Part shown: one piece after another, positions 49,586-61,787 of the stretch
How the letters are laid out: every line of letters starts with the position of its first letter
Numbering within the stretch: position 1 is the first letter of the stretch
NCBI GenBank assembly: GCA_015179045.1
Contig: WHUZ01000029.1
Coordinates: 186,001 to 250,000 of the forward strand
Length of the DNA: 64,000 bases
Direction: 5' to 3'
Source: Kalaharituber pfeilii
Lineage: Eukaryota; Ascomycota; Pezizomycetes; Pezizales; Pezizaceae
Notes under the pieces: generated by a model
The model's database searches: none
Told to the model about the DNA's origin: nothing
What the model saw: the letters and a program-made list of their open reading frames with translations, nothing else
Position numbers and translations under genes: made by a program

Positions 49586-49946
49586 TTGCCAGCACCCCCA
49601 GTTGAGATTTCATTAGATACTTGGACTGATGGGCAATGTGTAGAGTACTTTTGGTTTACAAAGGCTGAAATTCAAAAGATTCTGCCATACCTGCAATTGG
49701 ATAAGGTCAAATATTCCAGCAGATGCAAGCCCTCACTAGAGACTGCATTTTGTCTCCTTTATCGATTACCTGTTTCTAATTGATAGAAAGAGAATTTACA
49801 TGTAATTGGTAGTTGGAAGAGCACAAGCCTGGCAATCCATTATCTTCAATAGTACTACTGAATGCATAGCTGGACGATATGCCAGTAAGCTGAGTTGGGA
49901 CTCCCGACATTTCAGCTTGCAGAGTCCCTTCGTCTGGTCTTTCTGA
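49586..49946 (+). pseudogene. DDE (Harbinger/IS5-like) transposase relic, N-terminal part
   Basis: The first block, from 49586, reads WTDGQCVEYFWFTKAEIQ and then ILPYLQLDKV and SLETAFCLLYRL, ending at a stop near 49783. A second block in another frame (from about 49806 to 49946) reads LVGRAQAWQSIIFNSTTECI and then SKLSWDS. Together they follow the order of the N-terminal and helix-turn-helix parts of fungal DDE-superfamily transposases (F-x-F-x-K-x-EI ... LCLLLxRL ... FGRSxxWLSxVFND). A stop, a frame change and a missing catalytic part show that it is dead. No terminal repeats were found around it. Confidence 0.65.
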
Positions 49947-52800
49947 GTTTGGAATACCTATTCAAGAGGTGTCGGACACTGAAGGGGTTGCTCTTGGACA
50001 TCTTGGAGGCATGGCAATTGTGTGAATAAAGGTTACGGGGAAAATGGTGCTGCAGATGTCTGTGAAAGTGGAACAGACGGAAACTTGTAAGGCACTTTTT
50101 CACAATAGGTATTGATCCTATACAAAGTTTGAAGGCAATCTGACTTGATTAAATGCAGGCATTGCTCAAAGATGTGCAGTTTTCCCCGTAAATAAGGGGA
50201 TTTTTCAAAGTTCTCCAAGTTTCGTGTAAACAAAGCTGTTGTCACGGCAACGGTGTGGTGCAGCATTACGGGAAAGCTCTAATAATGGGACGATATTCCT
50301 ACTTACTTAGTCTCGTACTACTTACTGTCAAGTTGGTAAGCTAGGTACTACTTTAGTCACATGACAAGTCAATGATCGGCGGGTCACAACTGTACAGTTA
50401 AATCACGTGCTTAAATTGTCAGTGAGTGGAACGAGCAAGGTGGATAAAGTTAAAAGGAGGTCATTGTATTTCCGTAGTGGAGAGATGTAATCAGACGTGA
50501 AATGAGTTGAGAAAGCTATTAACCAGTTGAAACAGACGCGCTTAACCGAAGGGCATTATGGTTGCAGCGGTGACAAATTTTAATTAGCTCTTTGGAGGAG
50601 AGGCTCATCTCACCATTCTTCCTCCAGCAGGTGCCTATTGAAGTCACCTGAAGTCATACTCAGGGTCCAACTGGTCTGTAGCTGCGTTGGATACTCGCCC
50701 TGGTTCGAGACTGACTTGCTCAAACTGGTGTCTAACATGTGATTATTCAAAAGTTTCTCCGAAGATCAAATATCAGAGACCTAAATGTGGGACTGTGTAA
50801 ATAGAGGTTCTCTAAACTAATTTTGACCGAGATTTTCTTTGAACCTCATGCGTTGCTTGCTACTGTTCCGCTGATAGTGTAGTCAAGTCAGTATTATTCC
50901 CGCTCTATGCCGTCAGTATGTTATTACCTCCGCCCAGTTTGATATAGAATGTGCATGGCGTCATTTAAGGATTTCGTGGTTAAAATTTTTTATATTGTCA
51001 TTATATATTAATTCTCGCAGAAAGAATGGATCAAGGTAGAGCCGCCTACGGCTGTGAGTATGGTAAATAAGCAGGGTATAGGAACTCAATTATACCTCAT
51101 TGTGCCAAGCTCCATATCTATGAATTTGATGATCGTCAGAGTATATCAAGTTCTCTTTAGGCTCACTGGAATTAATAGGCCAATACTTCTTCGTGCCATG
51201 AGGGAATAAACAAAAATGTAAAGTGGGAAAAATTGAAAACGGCGTCCGCATAGTCGGGGGTCATATCACCGAATTAGAAAAACCGTACGAGAAGTGAGTA
51301 TGCAATACCGTGAGCTCAGCAGATTTCATTCTATATGAATCTCGGAAGAACTGCACTTTTTTCAATTAAAGCGAACAATTCATCTCGATACAACGCCCTA
51401 ATAAGTTACATTGGACTTGCCATTAGCGTAGGTCTTCCGTCGTTCATTCATGATGAGTTGGACATGTAATAATACTGACCAGAATCTCCTCCCATTTATC
51501 TCCCGACAACACTGCACCCGGGACGCTTCTTTGGTTGATGACTATTTCCCTCCTGCTACGTTCACTAACTTTGCATTTTTAATTTTTGAACAGCTTCATG
51601 ATACTGTACACTAAATGTGGTATAATCCAGAGTTAACGACTTAACGACTTGGCTGTTATGGCTAGTCACCATCCTTTTGGCACCTTCCACTGGTGCATAT
51701 AAACTCCTGATGGAAAGTATAATGACATTTGAAGAAGGGTAGCCGCTACCTTAAGTTTGAATATTGTCTCATTAAACCTTTGTTCTTGGTGCAAGTCTTC
51801 GACAGTGGATTTACCATTTCATCCAGCATAAGGACAAGAACGTTCTTTGTTCGTGTTCTTGTTACACTCACACTAGTTTTCCTCGCTTGCTTACGGGCGG
51901 GATAGTATCAGAATTATTAGCTATGCATGCGCCGCCGCCTACAAGTGAGTCGAATCCTTTCCCTGCGCCAGGCTGCACCGATGGATGATCATAAAGTTTG
52001 TGGAGTGTAATTGAATTCATACATCTTAGGATTGGAAGCAAAAGTATAAATACCTGTTAAGATTCTGGATCTAAGGTTATATGAAGCATTTATTTCACTG
52101 AGAATGTGGAATGATAGGATTTTGAGTAGAGTCCTCAATATATCAGGACTAAGCTGGTTCGAATGGACGGTATATCACGCATAGTTAGATTCACAAGTGG
52201 TACAGATCTCACTGTTGTTTATACCACCACGTGATTCTCGAACATTGTCGAGAAACAGGGTGCTGAAATGCCAAGGCTGTCAAATGGGCTTGGTGCTGCA
52301 ACCCTCTCAAGTGTGACAAGGATGGGGAAATGGGGTTGACTTGCATGTGCTGTAAAGTAAATTGCAATGCGGCACCCTAAATTAGGAGAAATGCAGTTCG
52401 TTTGAGCACAGATTGAAATTTTTCCATTTTCCAAGTAAAGGGCAAATTGACGAGTGGTCCAGTTTGAGAGCTGCCCACAGGAGGAAGCTGGAGTTGCTTT
52501 CTGGCTACCCAAGTGGGGCACAAGAAAAGCGTCAAGTGGGAATGGTTGAGTCTTTCAGCTCTGTGAAGCAGGGCATGTATCGTAGTTGCTAGGCTTTAAG
52601 TGAGTATGGACATTTTTTCACTTGGATGCAACAATGGAATTGGGTATCGCTGAGGAGTGCTAGAAGGACAATTGCACAGCAACACACAACATCAGGCCTT
52701 GTAACGAGAGGACTGCTTGGTGGGGAGCCACAGTTAATGTGGATGACTGAGGGGAGAACAGCATGCTGGGAGCATTTTGGGCACCTCAGTAGCGAGACAG
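49947..52800. other. Gene-poor region
   Basis: No gene was recognised on either strand. The sequence beyond the transposase relic may hold further decayed transposon DNA, but I could not confirm it. Confidence 0.45.
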
Positions 52801-54464
52801 CACTAGGCAGGATTGTGTTTTGGTCGAAGGGGTATCATACAGGCGCAGGTCAATCATGGGAAGGGACGACACAACCAGACTAGGGACGACAACAGAAAAT
52901 GCAATCCGACAACGGGAAAGAGCCAAAGACAAGGGGAACGGCCTTTGGGGGGGGCACAGGCAATGGGCGGTGAGGCGTCCGCCGGAGCAGGGAGGGAAAT
53001 GCACAAGAAAAATGAAGGTTTCCCTTGCATCGACAAAATGGCCATTCCTTCCACAACCGCGCGCAATGCTGCAGCAGCAGCAGCAGCAGCCGTGGCTGCA
53101 TCCACAGGCATCCATCCTGCCATGCGCCAACCTTCGGTGCGTGCGCATACACCTTTTCGCTCTTTTCTTTTTTCTTCTTCTTTCTGCCCGCCGCATGGCC
53201 AATAGAGCGGAACCTGCAGGCGCCCACGCCCACGCCTGCCTGCCTTTGCGCACGTATAGCTAGTCCCGTCGTCGTCAGTATGATACTGGCTCTTTATCTC
53301 TGGGGCAAGTACCACAACCCGGTCACCACATCGCCAACTGGTCCCAGCACATTTGCAATCCATCGAAGTACTCGAGTACGTACTCGCTGTCTGCTGCTCC
53401 CATTGGCGCCATGAGCCGAGAGCAGCTCGACGGCCGCGGCCCTGATGGAGCACAATTCGTTAGTGCTGCTGAAGCCACGCCCACGCAGCGGCCATCGACA
53501 TCGGGCCCGTGGCCGTCGGCCCGCCAGTGCTCTTCTCTGCCGGTTTGGCGCTGCTGGAACTTTCCTTGTTTAATGAAGCGGCGCCGACCTCGCCGTGCGT
53601 TCCGCCTCTCCCTACACCATCGGCAATATTCTACCTTTAAGGCGTCGTATGATTTTCCACACCCTGGGCGCCATCGTCCAACCGGCCGTTGCTTGCACCC
53701 ACCTCCCTTCCAGGCCCCCCTCCCTCCCCCGCCCCCTCCCCCCTCCCTCTAAAAACGGTCGCCCTTGGCTGTTCCCTCGCTGTTGGCCCTCTGAGCTTCT
53801 TTCTCTTCCCTGCTCTCCCGTGCACAACCTGTCTCTGCCCCTCCCACACACACCCACCCACACACACACGCGCACAGCTCATACTGTAGCCGTGTCGTCA
53901 TTTCGGTGGCTTAAACTCGCAATCCTTCTAGGTTCATCCCCACAACTTTGCATAGCTACATAGCAGCTGGCAGGCTGACGGGCTGCATTCCTATTACTTA
54001 CATACTGGATCAGCTTTGCTTCCTCCCCCTCCCCCTCCCCCTCCCCCTCCCCCTCCCCAAACACACACACCCTTACCATTACCCCGGTCTCCTGTCACTC
54101 CATGTTTAGGAGGCTCTAGTCCCTTGGAGCGCAAGTACAGTTTGGAATTTTACCCATAGAACTTTTGAGGGACCTCTGCCCAATCGTTCCCAAAGCACAA
54201 TCCATCACATATCCAACCTTGTTATTTTGACTACCGCCGCAATTTTCTTTTCGCGTTTCTTGTCAATTTCTGCTGCAGGTCCCCTTTACCTTTCTACTAT
54301 GGTGGTGCTGTTCTCCCCGTCCTTTATAAACTAGAGCGGAACGCCCTCACATGGTTCAGATCATCTCCATCAGTGCTATAGTGCTCCTCGATACATTCCC
54401 TCAGGCCCGTTTGAGCTTCTGGCCCCAATTACTCAATTCGTAGAGACTTGTACGTCGTTCAGCG
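52801..54464. promoter_or_regulatory. GC-rich upstream region of the PAS gene
   Basis: It contains a GCA repeat (53070-53090), C/T-rich stretches at 53690-53760, CA-rich repeats at 53845-53875 and a CTCCCC array at 54021-54058. Long overlapping frames on both strands (for example 52854-53453) reflect GC content. The region is probably promoter and 5' leader for the start at 54465. Confidence 0.45.
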
Positions 54465-56151
54465 ATGGACATCACCTTTATTTCTATGCATGACCTCTCA
54501 CCTGGTAATGAACTATTCTGATGCTCACAATAAGCAAAAATCATGTTGACAATAGAGGGCTGACTGTAATACCTTGTTTTAGAGGCCCGACTAGTCTACG
54601 CTTCAGACTCCATCACCGATGTTTTAGGCTATGAACCTCATGAAGTCGTGGGAAGTTCACTGTTTGCATACTTTCACCCTGATGAGTTGCCCTTTGCGCA
54701 AACATTTCACGGGAGGGGTGTCGAGATGGACAAGGCAGCCGTTCTAGCGTATTGCAGGCTCAAGAGTAAGACGGGGGAATATATTTGCTGCGAGTGCGTT
54801 TTTACAGTTGTTTACTCTGTGGTGGTCGCTGCAACTAGCGTATATCGGCAGACGAACAAGAGCCACGGTCTGTATCGAAGCCTACCTGTTGATATTTGAT
54901 CTAAAAAGCAGGCTAATAACGGCCTTCTATATAGAACGTGCACTGAAAGCTCCGTACATACGGCGTGCCTTTTCATCATCCCAGCGTGATCCACGATACC
55001 ACATGCTAGCTCACCTCTCGCCAAAATTTAGCATATCACAAGCGGGGCAACATGAACCTCGCGCCTGTCTCATCCTCAACCGCTTCACTCGTACCTTGAC
55101 CATCTTGTACGCAACCAACATACTCGTCGATATATTAAATTTCCCGCCACACCAGGCTGTGGGGTTGAGCTTTTTTGAGTTTATATCACCAGGGTGCTTA
55201 CAGGATGCCGTAGAAGCCCTCGAACGAGCAAAGGAGAACGATTCAATAGCCTACCTTAGGTTTTTCGCTAGAGATCCTCGGGTAGAAGAAGCAGAATATG
55301 ATGGTCATGCTGAGGGGCAGCGCAGAAGACAGAGAAGGTCCGGTTCGCCGAGACAGAGACGTGATGGGGACCCCACTGATGGGCGCTCAAGGAACCCAGG
55401 CTCGAATATAGTCCCGGGCTCGAATATAGTACCTGAATCTGATGCCGTTGCTAACGACGATGACAGTATCATGACCAGTGACGAGGAGGATAATGAAACA
55501 GGTCACCAGGGCGAGGGGGATGACGAGGAATACAATGAACCCTACTACCCAGCTGCACATTCCACTTCTCGATTAGGCCTCCCTAGCAGCACACCGCCTA
55601 CCAATGCCAATCGTGGCCCAGAAGTTGAAGCAGTCGTATCATGCACCTCTGACGGGCTTGTGGTCGTCCTTCGACGGGCGAGGCCAATGATTCCTTTCTC
55701 GGACCCTCGAGTGGGTTTTTTTTCTTCTCCCTGGGCCACATCCCCATATCATCCACCCAACCCACCTATTGGACATGGGCCAGGCGGCCCAGCGCCTGCA
55801 GATTTTATGGATAGTATTCGTCAGGTAGCGGTATTCGCCTGGTGTTTAAGAAGCATCAACGAGAATATGGTACAATTCGCAAGATTCGAGGCAGATGGAG
55901 CAAAACCAGTGTTAACGCCACCTAGGGACCAACTGCACCCCGATAACGCTGACGGGAGCGAAATGGAAAGCGCGGAGCGAGACGATAATACCTATCACGA
56001 TACAGATAGCCGCAGTAACAAATCCCACGAAGCGGTTCACTTAACTTTGGAAGAGCCTACCGATGGCCAGTATCCTAACGACGACTTATCACGACGTGCT
56101 GTCCCGCATCCGCAACATAGAAGTATACATAAAAGAAAAAGATCGGATTAA
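54465..56151 (+). CDS. PAS-domain protein with two PAS-like folds
   Basis: Exons 54465-54504, 54583-54867 and 54935-56151 give 513 aa (1542 nt in frame). The N-terminus is MDITFISMHDLSPEARLVYA. The first PAS domain shows YASDSITDVLGYEPHEVVG and SLFAYFHPDELPFA. A conserved RDPRYHMLAHLSPKF link follows, and the second PAS-like region has RACLILNRFTRTLTILYATN, then ILNFPPHQAVGLSFFEFI and AKENDSIAYLRFFARDP. An acidic, low-complexity insert (with an 18-bp duplication coding GSNIVP) precedes VVSCTSDGLVVVLRRARP, which looks like the last strand of the second PAS fold. The flavin-binding cysteine motif of white-collar LOV domains is not seen, so this is probably not a blue-light receptor. It matches a conserved ascomycete PAS family whose ligand is unknown; a signalling or scaffold role is inferred. 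Confidence 0.88.
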
Positions 56152-57644
56152 ACGAACGAATGAACGAGCGTATGAACAATGAAAGGAAGAGCCAGATATT
56201 TATGAAATCATGCATTACGGATTCATGGAGTATTTGGTGTTTTTAAGTCCTGATTTTCATTATTATGCAATCCCTGTTCTCACTTGTGTTGGATAGACAC
56301 GTTTTAACGACAATATTAATTACAATTTCTGTGTCTTACAAGACTGGGGGCAACAGGGACATTGTTCCTATTTTATCGGCAACCACATTATACCAGTAAC
56401 TTCCTACACGTCAGTTCATTCACCTATCTTTCCTTTCTAGTACATATGCTTTTCCATTAGCTTTCTAATTGATTGTCAGCTCGCTCGAAGGCTGCTTTCT
56501 TATTTTTTTTTTGTTTTTTGTGACTTTCTATCATTTTGGTTTATCTTATTTACATATTTCCCACTTAGTCTGCTTTTTTACCGTTGTTACAAATTGCGTA
56601 TGTGATGAATGATTTTTCTTCTTCAATATGCATGTTCTACATCCGTAAACAGAAGAAACTCCGCGAAAGGGTTTCCATGAAGGATTTGCCGATGATTTAC
56701 CTTTTTTTTTTTTTTTTTTTGGGGGGGGGGGGGGAGGAGGGGGTCTAATTCCATTCTATTATTTTGCTCTCTAGTGAATGGATTTCTTGATTTTCTCTTT
56801 CTTGTTTTTCGTTCTCCTTTTTTCATTTTTAACTGCGTTTCCATTGTGCACTACTTTGGGGGAAACCAAAGTTCCACAGATGAAACGAGAACATCGACAG
56901 AAGACAACGACAAAAGACCTTTTTTACATCTTGAGAAAATGCATGCACTTACTCATTTCTCACCATATCAATTCTATTACAAGCAAACAAATACCTTTGA
57001 CTTTTTTTTTTTTTCTTTCAATTTTTGGTTTGTTCTGCATATTCAAAATTTTCAGACAAATCGTAAGTTTTTCGAACTCAAGTTCGAATTCACTGAAATT
57101 GTGAGGACATTTTCCTCCATTTTCCAGGGTGTTCTTTCATGCAACTGTGCTCACATACCAACACGAAACTGCAACATTGACTCACACTTGCCATGTACAC
57201 ACTTGTAATGTCATACATATCTAATCCGCTCTCTAGCTCCACACCATGCCATGCCATGCCGTCCACATGATGTCTGAAAATGATCACAAATCCCGAAACA
57301 CCTAATGTTGAGCCCATAGTGGTCTAATTAACCATTCCAGCTGTTCAGTGCTATTTGCGTCTTCCAGACCAGCGCTAACCACCTCTCCAACTCCAATCTT
57401 CAAGCTGTAGCCGTGAACTTCCCTACTTCTCTCTCTATTCAAGACCATCTTTTCAATACGCGAATTCTTTGTATCTGTAATGCCTTGTGCCGTTAATCAT
57501 TTGCTCCAGCTCAGGCAACACAGTGCTTTTACTACACTTTCTCTGTTTTTTTTTTTTTTTTTCCGGTTTTCTCAAGCTTTCTCTCTCTCTTTCTCTCTGT
57601 GTATGTGTGCGTGTATGTGTGCGTGTATGTGTGTCGTGTATATA
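56152..57644. other. Intergenic region with T19-G14 tract and microsatellites
   Basis: 19 T followed by 14 G lies at 56702-56734, resembling the T33-G23 block at 37683-37738. CCATG repeats occur near 57245 and TATGTG repeats at 57596-57640. No gene was recognised. Confidence 0.5.
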
Positions 57645-57735
57645 CAGTGGCCCGTAAAAAGTCTTGGAGATTAGGCTTGCATGTTACACCTACCCCAATA
57701 TTGCCTAATACCCAAGACTTTTTACGGGTCACCTG
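57645..57735. mobile_element. 91-bp foldback MITE with TA duplication
   Basis: The left end CAGTGGCCCGTAAAAAGTCT faces AGACTTTTTACGGGTCACCTG on the right, so the arms are near-perfect inverted repeats of about 32 bp (the right has one extra base). TA flanks both sides. The CAG ends and TA duplication point to Tc1/mariner. It sits inside a TATGTG microsatellite that continues on both sides. Confidence 0.88.
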
Positions 57736-60700
57736 TATGTGTGTATGTGTGTGTGTATGTGTGTGTGTATGTGTGTAGTTGTGCGTATGGGCGTGTGCAT
57801 TACCTTGAGAGGTGTGGGGGAGGTGCTTTTTCTTTGCTATTCCCCCAGCTTCCGGATATTATATTTCTTTCTTTTTTCTTTTTTTTTCTTTATTTTTCCC
57901 TTTCTTTTCTTTTGTTCGCGGGGAAAGGGTCATGTTCCTGCTAACATGCAAACCAAGCGGCTACCTAATTTGCAAGAATGGCTTTGCTTTTTTCACCTAA
58001 CTATTCAGCTCCTCGAATGGTATGGTTAAGGAAAAACTGTATGCGCTCATCTCCTCCGCCCCTCCCCCACTTCCATCCTGCTCTTTCTCTACAGTAAAAC
58101 TCTGGGGAAATGATGATCATAGCGGAGAAGCCGTTGCGCATGGGCCGGGGAACAGGATAATCATGCATGCGGAGGGGTCAAAATAACTAGACTATTACTC
58201 TGACTACTTACTAACCATAAAACTGATCTACTTCTAGCCGCCTTTAGCTTTTTGTGGAAAGAAAAAGGAATGCAAGTACTGGTAGTACTTACAGCTACTA
58301 AGAACTTACCTTAGTCTGCTTGACAATTGAGGGAACGAGCATCACATCCAGGGATTTTTGGTGGAGGAAGTGGGAAGGGGAAGGGGAAGGCAATTTTTAT
58401 TCCTTCTCAATTTGCTGGCTCATCCCCTTGGCTCCATTTCCATGGTATTGGGTGTTGGGGGTTAACGTTTCGCAACGTTTAACTGACATCTCTGGCGCTA
58501 ATCAACTGCATTACCAGAACTATGATCAATAGCAATCTTTAGAAGTTACTACCCAGTTCATCTCGGAACCCAGTGCCGTTTTTCTTTTTTCTTTCTCTCT
58601 GTCCTTTTCTTTACAAAGTATTCCATAATCTGCACATTGGATTCCTCTACTCTCCCTCTTTTGGCGCAAATGTTTCTCATAACAAGCATCTAACGAATCA
58701 GCTCATTTGTTTGAATCCATTTAATATTATTATTATTTGTTTCCTTTTTGCCTCACCCACCGCTAAACTGATCACGAGGTATTCTTAAATGACGCTCTTT
58801 CCAAAAGCTTTCTCAAGCTATTGGTAGCCTCACACATTATTAATATGACAGGGGCATAAGGCAGCCCGGCTCCGGCCGGCGCGCGGCGCACACATGAGCG
58901 TGGTTCGCACATTTTTTCATGAGGGTTTATTTTTATCCATTATAGAGGGTGATGGACATACATGCATTACAGAAATATAGCATTTATATTGATGTGGTCT
59001 TCTTTCATTAAAAAAAAAAGAGTTTCGGGGCCGGGCCTTCAAGGAAGGAAAAACTGGGGTTGGGAAAGAGGGCATCATACCATGTCATGCTTCTTCATAT
59101 ACACTTCAAAAATTTCATATGTTCTAAAATTGATTTGCCATTTCTCCCCGACGGGTGTGCGTGCGCGCGCGTGCATGCGTGCATTTGCGTGCAGTATGCG
59201 GCAGTTATGGCAACGAATTTTGAGAGGGATGCATGGCTAGTAATGGATGCCTTGGGTGGGTAGGTGGGGGTAAGCGGGGGGCCAAGAATGGGAGTTGCGT
59301 GAATATACATGATTCTTTTCCTAATCTGAATAGAAGAAATTTTATACATAGGTATTCTCAATGTAATTCTGCTCTGCTCTAAGAATGTATACATGTGAAC
59401 GTCTATTGTACCTGCGACCATCGCTGAGAGCAATGCTTGTTAGTATTCAATTTAATATATTAAATACATATTGCTTAAATATGAGCTGAGAGATGAGCAG
59501 GATGGGGATGAGCCCAGGATGATGGTGATGGTGATGAGGCAGCTGGCATTTCATTTGTGGATGTCCATATCTACTTTGTGGGGGGGGACTGGGGACAAGG
59601 TAGCTCGAGATGTAGTGGAAGGGGTACTTACTCCTTGACGACATCAGTCGACGTTTTGTTCTGCCCTCAACTCGTCTCTTTTCTGCATGCTTGTGAACAT
59701 CAATATGAAAGTATCCTATTGCGTCTAAAATATTCTAATGCATTTCTCATGCAGGTCTGGTTCTAAGGAGCCAACATAAACGTAGTTTGGAACTGGGTTG
59801 TGCAGCAAAGAACATGCATGTTATTACCAGGGGTAGTCGTGCAGCTGTGTCAGCTATACAGTACTAGCCCTAGCCGCAGTTTGAATCCTCAGGCCAGAAA
59901 AGAGGTGTTGACAACTGCTGGATGACAGGGTATTGGATAGATGCTATTACCAGACTGTTATCGCTAACATCATAACTAATAATACTCGGTCTCCCATGAA
60001 TTATTGCACGTTGCATGAAAATGTCCATTTTCAGTCGAGAACAAAGCCCCGAGAATAGGACAAGGCGCTGCTAGCTCTGGGTTTGGCAGCATGCCACGGC
60101 AGACACTGGCTGTGCAAGCATGAGATTCATGGAGGACGGACTAGGGCTTTTGATAATAAGTGTACCACTGTTCAGTGCGGGGAACGTTGGTATGGCAAAG
60201 ACTAGGCAGTTGCGTTGTGCCGCGCTACAAGAAAGCCTACTTCAAAGTATACGTCTGCTCGTATCAACCCTGCCTCCTCACCACTCTTCAGGGTTGGCCT
60301 GGAAGGTTAACAAACGAGGATAAAAGTAACGAGGAACTTGCCTAGAACGTCCGTCTCTACAGGTTGCCGCATGCACCTGCAGTTTGAATAGAAAGGACTG
60401 AATACTCCTGGATGCCAGTTAGGCCTCACTTAGCCTTCAACCTTGCTACGTATCCGTGTTATCATGATCGCTGAGTTGATTCATATAAAGCAATACTTAC
60501 AAATTCTACAGGTGTATAATATATTCCTTGAGCTTTTTTGCTTGGTTTTTATTTCTACATTGCATGCACTACCACCAAGTTCAAAATGATGGTTTTGTCA
60601 TTGAATGTAGAGACGGTTGATCATGATTTTGATAGGCGAAACATGCGCAGATAAGTGGTCTCGCTCTGCCCACGTCAGTAGATAAGAATCGAATGAAGTA

Positions 60701-61678
60701 GATAAGGATAGATAAGGCAGTAGCGAGCTTTCATACCCAAAGTGCATCATGGTACGAAAAGGATCGCGACTTGCTGCTCAAAAGTAAGCGCGCTGGGACC
60801 GCTTTTTAATTCTCCTTCTGTACCATAGTGACTAAGGTCAACACGGTAGCGAATTGGCAATAAAATTACTGACCGTTTGGCCATTGCGGGGTGCCATGTT
60901 GACCCTGTGAGAATTGGGCATGTAAAAGCCCCTTTACATAGAGCAAACGAAGCGCCTATGCATGTATAGTACTGTTCCTTCTGGTTGACGGCTCTCAGTT
61001 CGATCACTCCTCATTGATAGATTGGTATGTGAGTATAATCTTGAACCCTACTATTGCTCTATATATTGCGCAACACCGGTTGAAATTTGGTGGAGTTGAT
61101 ACCGTGTAATGCTACATAACTATTGTTAAGGCACTTTCTAATTTAGCAATCTAGGTACTAAGGTAAAAACGCCTAAATGAGCCCAATATGTCTCAACTGC
61201 ATTAAAGCTCCACGCGGTGATTTCAGCGTCCTCAATTGAAACTATGATCAGAGAAAATGAATACGTATGTACCAATACGTTCATGAGAGTCGTATCATGG
61301 ATGGCCGGGCTGTACTGGAACTAGGCGTTGAACCCTAACATTGAAGGTCATTGAGGTCGACTGTCAACGGTAGGACACGAAAAGCGGACAGGTTAGCGTA
61401 ATAATGAGTGTTGTTCTGTTTGTCAAAAGTAACCAGTTATTCTGGAGTTCGGGAGGAAGTTTGTGATAGTGTAGCTCCGTAATTATGTGAAAGGTAAAGG
61501 GCGTAGGTTCAAATGCTGCGGCTCAACCGGACTAAGCGGGTTAATCTTCAGGTCACACTGCCGTTTCAAGTAAGGCGGTTACCGCAGACGGTGCCTTTGC
61601 TGTTATTTCTTGGCAGCATGCCGTCGGTATCATATGAGCCCCAGTAGGCTGACAATAGTCAGGTTGCATAACCTCTCG
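57736..61678. other. Gene-poor region
   Basis: TATGTG repeats continue to about 57780, then comes T/C-rich DNA (57860-57910). No gene was recognised on either strand. Confidence 0.45.
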
Positions 61679-61787
61679 TACTAGCCAGTAAAATATGTAT
61701 TCGGACAGGGGTACTAATATTGTATTCGGACATAGCGCATAATGTATATTAGTACCCCTGTCCGAATACATATTTTACTGGCTAGTA
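61679..61787. mobile_element. Perfect 42-bp-arm foldback MITE
   Basis: Arms 61679-61720 and 61746-61787 are exact reverse complements, beginning TACTAGCCAGTAAAATATGT and ending ACATATTTTACTGGCTAGTA. The 25-bp loop repeats TGTATTCGGACA from the arm. The perfect pairing suggests recent origin or ongoing conversion. The ends match the right flank of the larger element at 37188-37219. Confidence 0.9.

Noticed and set aside
50670..50720. tRNA-like sequence around GGTTCGAGAC
   Set aside because: The spacing between box A-like and B-like parts is too short for an anticodon arm.
52786..53453. Several overlapping frames of 117-199 aa on both strands
   Set aside because: The GC-rich leader of the PAS gene keeps frames open; no conserved residues or splice-consistent structure was found.
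61480..61530. tRNA-like box B (GGTTCAAATGC) near 61506
   Set aside because: There is no acceptable box A at the right spacing, no cloverleaf, and the 3' side does not pair.
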